Position numbers and translations under genes: made by a program
NCBI GenBank assembly: GCA_964544635.1
Contig: CAZJCK010000104.1
Span: 1 to 9,468, forward strand
Direction: 5' to 3'
Length of the DNA stretch: 9,468 bases
From: CAZJCK01 sp964544635
GTDB lineage: Bacteria; Zixibacteria; MSB-5A5; GN15; FEB-12
Part shown: positions 1 through 5,122 of the stretch, in pieces
Layout of the letters: each line of letters begins with the position of its first letter
How positions within the stretch are numbered: the stretch's first letter is position 1
Notes under the pieces: generated by a model
What the model saw: the letters and a program-made list of their open reading frames with translations, nothing else
Told to the model about the DNA's origin: nothing
Database searches by the model: none

Positions 1-45
1 CTGCGAAAGTGATGTAAGTGCAAGACGCCACATCCTTAGTATTTT

Positions 46-59
46 GTAAACCGGTTTAC
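46..59. promoter_or_regulatory. 14-bp perfect palindrome, possible LacI-family-type operator
   Basis: GTAAACCGGTTTAC reads the same on both strands. A-rich and T-rich arms around a central CCGG resemble operators of LacI/GalR-family repressors, which are often sugar-responsive. It touches the foot of the hairpin at 59-91, so it could instead be part of a transcription-end structure. No regulator gene or promoter is visible beside it; the operator reading is an inference. Confidence 0.3.
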
Positions 60-91
60 CGGCCCGTCGGATACAACAGCCGACGGGCCGG
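59..91 (-). terminator. 12-bp perfect hairpin downstream of the minus-strand secreted-protein gene
   Basis: Bases 59-70 pair perfectly with 80-91 (12 bp, mostly G/C) around a 9-base loop. The hairpin lies about 20 bases past the stop codon of the minus-strand gene, as expected of a terminator. Neither side has a clean T-run, so an intrinsic terminator is not certain. It could also protect an mRNA 3' end or serve a gene to the left of the window. Confidence 0.5.
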
Positions 92-109
92 TACTAAAGT
101 GTATACTCG

Positions 110-751
110 CTACAGGCAGTTGGCCGGTGGAGCTCCTCCGTTGAACAGGTAGTCCACCAGCATCGCCAGATCAATGGGATTGGTGGTGCCCACTGTATCA
201 GCCGCGATATTGCATTGATCCAAAATCGGCACCGGGAGCTTCGACGCCCCAATTACTCCTGGAACTGCCCGCATAGTCTCCACCAGTTTGTCAAGGTCCG
301 ACGTACTGTCGACCTTCAACAGATAATATAACGACAAATCCGGAATCGGGCGCCATTCTTCTGCTTTACGATTCCAAATAAGTGTGTCGCCCGGTCTTGC
401 ATACTCATCCGAACGACGCAATTCCCGTACCCCCAGATCAACCAATGCGCGATTAAAAATCGACGATCCAAGCCTGATCGACTCCCGCGCCACCGCCTGA
501 CCATCTTCCAACTCATATGCCGACTGCGAATACCCCTCGACAGCCCAATAATGATCGGCCCGGGTTACACCGTGGATCGTCAGGTCGCCCTCCAATCTGG
601 TGCTCCGGTCTGCCGGCACTTTGCCCTCAACCTGCTCCTGATCGAATGTCAGGGCAATGTACGGATACGGCATGTCAACGAGATCCCGCCCCGCCTTGAT
701 CTCGATCACCCCGGTAAAATAAGTCTGCTGGCCTTCAGTCTGCGCATTCAC
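110..751 (-). CDS. Secreted YceI-like protein with degenerate dockerin-like tail; 5' part separated by a frameshift
   Basis: As written, this frame opens with GTG at 749-751 and gives 213 residues. That start is probably not genuine: it has no ribosome binding site, and the first residues look like the end of a signal peptide (Val-Asn-Ala before Gln). The real start is likely GTG at 840-842, with the frame broken by the eight-base G run at 769-776. Residues 55-64 (GDLTIHGVTR) match a signature strand of YceI-like beta-barrel domains, and the preceding DMPYPYIALTF also fits; the rest is too divergent to be sure. Residues 181-208 resemble one half of a dockerin repeat (DLAMLVDYLFNGGAPP), but the calcium loop is shortened and lacks most ligand residues. 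Cys180 and Cys212 flank this tail and could pair. Probably periplasmic or extracellular. Function unknown; the YceI assignment is tentative. Confidence 0.7.
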   Translation of the reverse strand: MNAQTEGQQTYFTGVIEIKAGRDLVDMPYPYIALTFDQEQVEGKVPADRSTRLEGDLTIHGVTRADHYWAVEGYSQSAYELEDGQAVARESIRLGSSIFNRALVDLGVRELRRSDEYARPGDTLIWNRKAEEWRPIPDLSLYYLLKVDSTSDLDKLVETMRAVPGVIGASKLPVPILDQCNIAADTVGTTNPIDLAMLVDYLFNGGAPPANCL

Positions 752-768
752 GCCGCCGCAAACCGTTG

Positions 769-776
769 CCCCCCCC
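769..776 (-). other. Eight-G homopolymer breaking the frame of the secreted-protein gene
   Basis: The coding strand has eight consecutive G here. With eight, the upstream frame starting at 842 runs out of register with the body of the gene. With seven, it reads straight through: 22 codons upstream, Gly-Gly-Ala-Thr-Val-Cys-Gly-Gly across the run, then the 213-residue body, 243 residues in all. The join reconstitutes a textbook signal peptide, which is strong evidence that the two parts belong together. A sequencing or assembly error, a fixed frameshift and slipped-strand phase variation are all possible. Confidence 0.75.
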
Positions 777-842
777 TAAAGTTAACAGCATGGCGGCAAG
801 CCATTGGCAGCGCCGCCTCTTGTGAGTAAGAAAGAAGTTCAC
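777..842 (-). CDS. Signal-peptide-coding 5' end of the frameshifted secreted-protein gene (partial)
   Basis: From GTG at 840-842 the minus strand encodes MNFFLTHKRRRCQWLAAMLL then Thr-Leu before the G run. A basic cluster (Lys-Arg-Arg-Arg) is followed by a hydrophobic stretch. With the frame restored this continues through Gly-Gly-Ala-Thr-Val-Cys-Gly-Gly-Val-Asn-Ala to Gln, a good signal peptidase I site (Val at -3, Ala at -1). The Cys is not in a proper lipobox, so a lipoprotein is unlikely. An excellent ribosome binding site seven bases upstream supports this as the true start of the gene ending at 110. Confidence 0.7.
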
Positions 843-847
843 TCTTT

Positions 848-857
848 CCCCTCCCTC
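848..857 (-). promoter_or_regulatory. Strong Shine-Dalgarno that sets the start of the secreted-protein gene at 842
   Basis: On the minus strand GAGGGAGGGG precedes GTG 842, and its GGAGG core (850-854) sits seven bases from the start codon. The later GTG at 751 has no such site. This is the main reason to prefer the upstream start and to treat the G run as a frameshift. Confidence 0.7.
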
Positions 858-878
858 AATTTCGTCCATTGGACATCT

Positions 879-908
879 GTTATGACACGTGATGCATCAA
901 TCTGTGAA
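879..908 (-). promoter_or_regulatory. Candidate sigma70-type promoter for the secreted-protein gene
   Basis: Minus strand: TTCACA (908-903, 5 of 6 to the -35 consensus), an 18-base spacer, then CATAAC (884-879, 4 of 6 to the -10). A transcript would begin about 15 bases upstream of the ribosome binding site. An odd-length palindrome GTCCATTGGAC (864-874) lies between them. The match is modest and alternatives exist. Confidence 0.35.
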
Positions 909-1201
909 CCGCCTGTGGCAGGACAACCAATTGTGAACCGTGGATTCTCAAACCGAAATTCGGCCCACTCAAGCGAAATACACTGTAATATACCACCCTC
1001 CCCTGTCAAAACGTGTCAGTCGGAATCGAGAAAAAACGCCATATACGAAAAAAACACGGCCCGTCGTCCCCGAGCCCCCCCCGCAAAAAACCTTGCCTCA
1101 CCGACCGCCCCCCGCAATCTTACCTTTCTTCAAGGAAACCACGGCACCGACCGATACGAGATACTGATAACTGTTCACCAAATAAACAGGGCCAATACGC
1201 T

Positions 1202-2476
1202 ATGTCGCTAAACGCCTGCATATACGAAGACAAGACCTGCCGTCATTTCTACCCCATCACGCTGCTGCGGCCGGTCTGCCTCATGCGCGCCGGTATCCTG
1301 CCGCTTTACCGGCGGATCCAGATCCACTTTCCCGATGTCGACCAGTGGTCCTTCGGCGTCCGTGACAGCCTCGCCCCGCTCATGACAGAGCAGTTTCGCG
1401 ACACTCCCATTAACATCGCCAAGCGCGGCGAGCATGACCTGCTCCTCATCAATGGTCGACTCCGCAATCTGGGCGACCTTGCCACCCAGATCGCGGCTGC
1501 CGGCAAAACCAGCCGCTATGTCGCCGCCGACGAAACCGTCGCAGTCCTCGTCAAAGCCGATGACCGCAACAAGCCGCCGGCCATTTCCACCCCCGCGCAA
1601 TGGACCGAATGGATAAAAGAAAACGACGCTGACATCACGGCCGTCACCACCACCGCAAGCCTTTACCAGTATCCCTGGGAGGTGATGATGGATATTGACA
1701 GCCGCATCGCCGAAGAGTACGGCTGGCTCGAGTCCAACTTCATGCCGCCCCAGAACGTTCGTGTCCACGACGGTGTCTTCATGGTCAACGAAGGTCTCAT
1801 CCAGCTGGAAAACGACGTCGAGATTTTCCCCGGCACGGTCCTCGACGCATCCTCGGGTCCCATTTACATCGGCGCCAACACGACGGTCGAGTCGCATGTC
1901 GCCATCTACGGTCCCTGCTATATCGGCCCCAATTGCAAAGTCGTCGCCGGCAAGATTGCCGGTTCCTCGATCGGCCATACCTGCCGGGTCGGGGGAGAGG
2001 TGGAAGAGTCGGTCTTCCAATCCTACGTTAACAAGTACCACGCCGGCTTTATTGGTCACAGCTACATTGGCTCATGGGTCAACTTCGGCGCCATGACAAC
2101 CAACTCCGACCTCAAGAACAACTATTCCACCATCCGTGTCTCGATGCACGGTGAGATGATCGACACCGGCTCGATCAAGGTTGGCTCGATCATCGGCGAC
2201 CACACCAAGTTCGGCATCGGCACGCTGTTGAACACCGGCATCAATATCGGCATCAGCTCCAACATCTTCGGAGCCGGCCTTATTACCGACAAGGAGGTTG
2301 GGTCCTTCGCCTGGGGCGGCTCCGGCAACTACCAGGACTACCGCTTCGACAAAGCGATCGAGACCATCAAGCGGACCTGCGAGCGACGCCATGTCGAGCT
2401 GTCAGCCGCCGAAGAGACGCTTTTGCAGACCATTTCAGACGGTTCTCCCGACGAAGCCGGGGCGCTCGACCTGTAG
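1202..2476 (+). CDS. Alternative GlmU-family sugar-1-phosphate nucleotidyltransferase/acyltransferase
   Basis: This 424-residue cytoplasmic enzyme has two domains. The N-terminal half (about 1-185) carries the Glu-Asp-Lys and PITLLRP (18-24) signature of the GlmU-like family that replaces classical GlmU in many bacteria, plus LLLINGRL near 80-87; the classical Leu-x-Gly-Gly-x-Gly-Thr-Arg loop is absent. From about 196 to 376 it is a left-handed beta-helix of hexapeptide repeats (IGANTTV, IGPNCKV, IGISSNI) like the acetyltransferase half of GlmU. His280 in KYHAGFIGHS is a plausible equivalent of the catalytic His of E. coli GlmU. The family is thought to make UDP-GlcNAc from GlcN-1-P, but other sugar-1-phosphates are possible. 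Start chosen at ATG 1202 because the family begins with the Asn-Ala-Cys-Ile-Tyr-Glu-Asp strand; a weak AGGG lies ten bases upstream. It probably has its own transcript, separate from the galT operon. Confidence 0.85.
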   Translation: MSLNACIYEDKTCRHFYPITLLRPVCLMRAGILPLYRRIQIHFPDVDQWSFGVRDSLAPLMTEQFRDTPINIAKRGEHDLLLINGRLRNLGDLATQIAAAGKTSRYVAADETVAVLVKADDRNKPPAISTPAQWTEWIKENDADITAVTTTASLYQYPWEVMMDIDSRIAEEYGWLESNFMPPQNVRVHDGVFMVNEGLIQLENDVEIFPGTVLDASSGPIYIGANTTVESHVAIYGPCYIGPNCKVVAGKIAGSSIGHTCRVGGEVEESVFQSYVNKYHAGFIGHSYIGSWVNFGAMTTNSDLKNNYSTIRVSMHGEMIDTGSIKVGSIIGDHTKFGIGTLLNTGINIGISSNIFGAGLITDKEVGSFAWGGSGNYQDYRFDKAIETIKRTCERRHVELSAAEETLLQTISDGSPDEAGALDL

Positions 2477-2491
2477 CCTCTCAATAATGTT

Positions 2492-2531
2492 AAGAAATTG
2501 GCCGACAACAACAAAAGGGCGGTCATTTCTT
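2492..2531 (+). terminator. Two-part hairpin between the GlmU-like gene and galT, possible terminator
   Basis: AAGAAAT (2492-2498) pairs with ATTTCTT (2525-2531), and inside it GGCCG (2500-2504) pairs with CGGTC (2520-2524) with one G-T wobble, leaving a 15-base loop. It begins about 15 bases after the GlmU-like stop codon. No T-run follows the stem, so termination would be weak. Its right arm shares two bases with the -35 box of the galT promoter. Confidence 0.35.
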
Positions 2532-2558
2532 GACAGATGGCACCCCGACCGTTATGCT
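2530..2558 (+). promoter_or_regulatory. Sigma70-type promoter of the galT-glgA-GT operon
   Basis: TTGACA (2530-2535, perfect) is followed by an optimal 17-base spacer and TATGCT (2553-2558, 4 of 6 to TATAAT). Transcription would begin near 2565, giving a very short leader before the galT ribosome binding site. Downstream genes are closely spaced with no clear internal terminator, so this is the likely operon promoter. Confidence 0.7.
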
Positions 2559-2581
2559 AAACGACTACATCAGGAGACTAC

Positions 2582-3616
2582 ATGCCGGAACTGAGAAAAG
2601 ACCCGATTATCGGCCGCTGGGTGATCATTTCCACCGAGCGGGGGAAACGTCCATCGTCTTTCGGCTCCGTGTCGACACGGGTGAACCCGACGATGTGCCC
2701 GTTTTGCCCCGGACGTGAAGAGCACACCCCGCCCGAAATCATCTCGTACCGCAGCGGCGACACCGAGCGCAACCGGCCCGGCTGGCGCGTTCGTGTCTTT
2801 GCCAACAAGTATCCGGCCCTGAGAATCGAAGGATCGATGAATCGGGAACCGAAAGGATTGTACGACAAAATGAACGGTATCGGCGCCCATGAAGTAATCG
2901 TGGAAACGTCTGACCATAACCGTGACCTGGTGGATCTCTCGGACGAGGAAGTACGCGATGTCTTCTGGGCCTTCCGCGAGCGCATGATCGACCTGTACCG
3001 CGACAGCCGCTTCAAATATGTTTTGGTTTTCAAGAACCACGGCGAGGCGGCCGGGGCATCGCTCGAGCACTCGCACTCGCAGCTTATCGCCACCCCCATC
3101 ATTCCGAAGCGGGTGGCCGAGAAAGTCGAAGGCGCCCGGCGCTACTTTGAGTTCAAGGAACGATGTATCTTCTGCGACATCGTGCGGCAGGAGATGATGG
3201 AAAACGAACGCATCGTACGCGACTACGACTCGTTCATTTCCCTGCAGCCGTTTGCCTCGCGCTTCCCCTTTGAAACATGGCTCATACCCAAGACCCACCA
3301 GTCGAGCTTTCTCGACATGAGCGACGCCGATTACCTCAATTTGGCGAAGTCGATGAAGGACGTTCTGCTGCGACTCAAACTCGCGCTCAACGATCCACCG
3401 TTCAACTTCATGCTCCACACCCGGCCGGTGTCGCGGGAGTCCAATGAGTACTTCCACTGGCACTTCGAGATCATTCCGCGCCTGACCAAGATGGCCGGCT
3501 TCGAATGGGGCAGCGGGTTCTATATCAACCCCACCGCCCCCGAGGAAGCCGCCGTGTTCCTGCGCGATATTGATACCACGTCGTACGATCCCGCCGTCAG
3601 TTCCCGGTCAGCATAA
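2582..3616 (+). CDS. galT: Galactose-1-phosphate uridylyltransferase family protein (GalT, HIT superfamily)
   Basis: GalT swaps UMP between UDP-glucose and galactose-1-phosphate in the Leloir pathway. The 344-residue length is normal. It opens with the family's RKDPIIGRWVIISTERGKRP (5-24). Cys39 and Cys42 (CPFC) form a zinc pair. The active-site motif is His163-Ser-His165-Ser-Gln167, where E. coli has His164-Pro-His166-Gly-Gln168, so His165 is the expected nucleotidylated residue. A second pair, Cys195/Cys198 (CIFC), and HWH (292-294) follow as in bacterial relatives. ATG 2582 has AGGAG (2572-2576) five bases upstream. It is first in an operon with glycogen synthase 27 bases downstream and no galK or galE in view. 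Relatives of this family act on ADP-glucose or other NDP-sugars, so galactose is not the only possible substrate. Family call secure; substrate uncertain. Confidence 0.9.
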   Translation: MPELRKDPIIGRWVIISTERGKRPSSFGSVSTRVNPTMCPFCPGREEHTPPEIISYRSGDTERNRPGWRVRVFANKYPALRIEGSMNREPKGLYDKMNGIGAHEVIVETSDHNRDLVDLSDEEVRDVFWAFRERMIDLYRDSRFKYVLVFKNHGEAAGASLEHSHSQLIATPIIPKRVAEKVEGARRYFEFKERCIFCDIVRQEMMENERIVRDYDSFISLQPFASRFPFETWLIPKTHQSSFLDMSDADYLNLAKSMKDVLLRLKLALNDPPFNFMLHTRPVSRESNEYFHWHFEIIPRLTKMAGFEWGSGFYINPTAPEEAAVFLRDIDTTSYDPAVSSRSA

Positions 3617-3643
3617 CCGAGGAAACGCAAAAGGGATGTATAT

Positions 3644-5107
3644 ATGAATATTCTGATTGTCGGTTCTGAAGCCGCACCATTCGCACGCACCGGTGGGCTG
3701 GGGGATGTCCTGGGTTCATTGCCGAACGCCCTGGCCAAACTCGGCCATACCGTCAAGCTCTTCCTGCCCCACTACCGCCAGACCAGCTACGGCCCGGCTC
3801 GCTATGTCCCCATGGACTGGTCGGTCGAAGCCCGCGTCAAAGGAACCTACCGTTCCGCCTCGGTGGGTTTCATCAAGAACCGCAAAACCAACGTTGAAAC
3901 CTATTTTATCGGTCACGACGATTACTTCGAGCGCAGCAGCCTCTACACCGACCCCCAGAGCGGTTCGGACTATAAAGACAACGACGAGCGCTTTACTTTC
4001 TTTTGCCGCGCCACGCTCGAGGCGGCCCGCCAGCTCAAGTTCCGGCCCGACATCGTCCATGTCCACGACTGGCAAACCGCCCTTATTCCGGCGCTGCTCA
4101 AGACCGAACTCAAGGACGATCCGTTCTACGCCAATGTCCGCTCCGTTTTGACAATACACAACATGGCTTACCAGGGTGTCTTCCCGCCGGAACGCTGGGA
4201 CGTCTTCGGCTTGCCTGCCGAGCTTATGGCCGCCACCGCGCCGTTTGAGTTCTACGGTAAGATCAACCTGCTGAAGTCAGCCATCGTCTACGCCGACATG
4301 ATCACCACCGTATCCCCCAGGTACGCCGAGGAGATACAGCAGTCGAGCGAACTGGGCTGCGGACTCGACGGCGTGCTGCGCGGTCGCAGCGCCGACGTTC
4401 GCGGCATTCTCAACGGTGTCGATTACACCGTCTGGTCACCCTCTCGCGACAAGAAGATTCCTTACACCTACCATCTCTCAAATCTCTCCGGCAAGCGAAT
4501 GAACCGCGTCGAGATGCTCGGCGATGCCGGCCTGCCGATTCGCGACGATGCCCCCGTCCTCGGCCTGATCAGCCGCCTCGTCGACCAGAAGGGTCTCGAC
4601 CTGATTGCCAACGCTGCCGATCGCCTCTTTGACATGAACATCCAGATGCTCCTGCTCGGCACCGGCAAGGATAAGTATCATACCCTCTTTTCTGAGCTGG
4701 AACAGAAGTTTCCCGACAAGCTCAAATGCTGGTTCACGTTCGACGACAAGGTCGCTCATCGCATCGAGGCGGCCGCCGACATTTTTCTCATGCCGTCGAA
4801 GTTTGAACCCTGTGGCCTTAACCAGATGTACTCCCTCAAGTACGGTACCGTGCCAGTCGTGCGCAAAGTCGGCGGGCTTGCCGATACCGTCACCGACTTC
4901 GACCCTGCTACCGGCCAGGGAACCGGCTTCGTCTTTGAAGACTACACCGCCGAGGCCTTCCTCGATGCCGTCTCGCGCGCCGTCAAACTCTACCAGAAAA
5001 GACGCAAGTGGATGAAGCTGATGAAGGCCGGCATGCGCAAAGATTTCTCCTGGGATGCGTCGGCGCAACGTTACGCCGACCTCTTCGAGGAGGTTACCAG
5101 GCGGTAA
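3644..5107 (+). CDS. glgA: Glycogen synthase, GT5 (ADP-glucose:1,4-alpha-glucan glucosyltransferase)
   Basis: GlgA extends alpha-1,4-glucan chains using a nucleotide-glucose, normally ADP-glucose, in the cytoplasm. At 487 residues it is full length and all family blocks are present: SEAAPFARTGGLGDV near the N-terminus, HVHDWQTA (139-146), TIHNMAYQGVFP, TTVSPRYAEEI, NGVDYTVWSP, SRLVDQKG with Arg311 and Lys316 (matching E. coli Arg300/Lys305), SKFEPCGLNQ with Glu388 (E. coli Glu377), and KVGGLADTV (408-416). One oddity: residue 15 is Arg, whereas the family motif is Lys-Thr-Gly-Gly-Leu and E. coli Lys15 contacts ADP-glucose. ATG 3644 has AAGGGA (3631-3636) seven bases upstream. It lies 27 bases after galT and 15 bases before a GT-C gene in the same frame, so co-transcription is likely. 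A hairpin spans its stop codon. Confidence 0.95.
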   Translation: MNILIVGSEAAPFARTGGLGDVLGSLPNALAKLGHTVKLFLPHYRQTSYGPARYVPMDWSVEARVKGTYRSASVGFIKNRKTNVETYFIGHDDYFERSSLYTDPQSGSDYKDNDERFTFFCRATLEAARQLKFRPDIVHVHDWQTALIPALLKTELKDDPFYANVRSVLTIHNMAYQGVFPPERWDVFGLPAELMAATAPFEFYGKINLLKSAIVYADMITTVSPRYAEEIQQSSELGCGLDGVLRGRSADVRGILNGVDYTVWSPSRDKKIPYTYHLSNLSGKRMNRVEMLGDAGLPIRDDAPVLGLISRLVDQKGLDLIANAADRLFDMNIQMLLLGTGKDKYHTLFSELEQKFPDKLKCWFTFDDKVAHRIEAAADIFLMPSKFEPCGLNQMYSLKYGTVPVVRKVGGLADTVTDFDPATGQGTGFVFEDYTAEAFLDAVSRAVKLYQKRRKWMKLMKAGMRKDFSWDASAQRYADLFEEVTRR

Positions 5108-5109
5108 CC
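5088..5109 (+). promoter_or_regulatory. Shine-Dalgarno plus hairpin across the glgA stop codon, ahead of a TTG start
   Basis: GGTTACC (5092-5098) and GGTAACC (5103-5109) form a perfect 7-bp stem with an AGGC tetraloop; the right arm contains the glgA TAA. An AGGAGG (5088-5093) sits at its left foot, about 30 bases before the TTG start of the next gene, too far to act in linear form. If the hairpin folds, AGGA is brought to about 13 bases from TTG 5123. No other good ribosome binding site is visible for that gene. The functional reading is an inference. Confidence 0.45.
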
Positions 5110-5122
5110 GGCGGGCCATCTC

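Larger units (their letters stand above)
843..1201. other. Divergent intergenic region, C-rich and G-poor toward its right end
   Basis: I see no supportable gene here. The frame open from 1013 into the next gene encodes a low-complexity Lys/Pro/Arg-rich stretch with no ribosome binding site, so it is not coding. The left part holds the candidate promoter for the minus-strand gene and two copies of TGTGAACCG (903-911, 932-940), 29 bases apart. The right part has a strong C-over-G bias: bases 1081-1140 contain about 26 C and 7 G, and there is an eight-C run at 1075-1082. No convincing promoter for the plus-strand gene at 1202 was found, although its transcript presumably begins in this region. 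Confidence 0.6.

Noticed and set aside
1..45. Possible 3' end of a plus-strand gene entering from the left.
   Set aside because: All three frames stop within the first 50 bases and the remaining residues are too few to recognise any product.
769..842. Lipoprotein signal in the restored secreted protein (Ala-Thr-Val-Cys).
   Set aside because: Val directly before Cys and no Leu at -3 do not fit a lipobox; the Val-Asn-Ala signal peptidase I site fits better.
903..940. Two copies of TGTGAACCG, 29 bases apart.
   Set aside because: Only nine bases and two copies; the spacing suits same-face binding of a regulator, but nothing else supports an operator, and one copy overlaps the candidate -35.
1013..1201. 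In-frame 63-codon N-terminal extension of the GlmU-like protein.
   Set aside because: Low-complexity Lys/Pro/Arg sequence with no ribosome binding site; family members begin right at the strand encoded from 1202.
1208..2059. 283-residue minus-strand open frame opposite the GlmU-like gene.
   Set aside because: Antisense shadow of a clearly recognisable gene; Gly/Val/Asp-rich composition with no family features.
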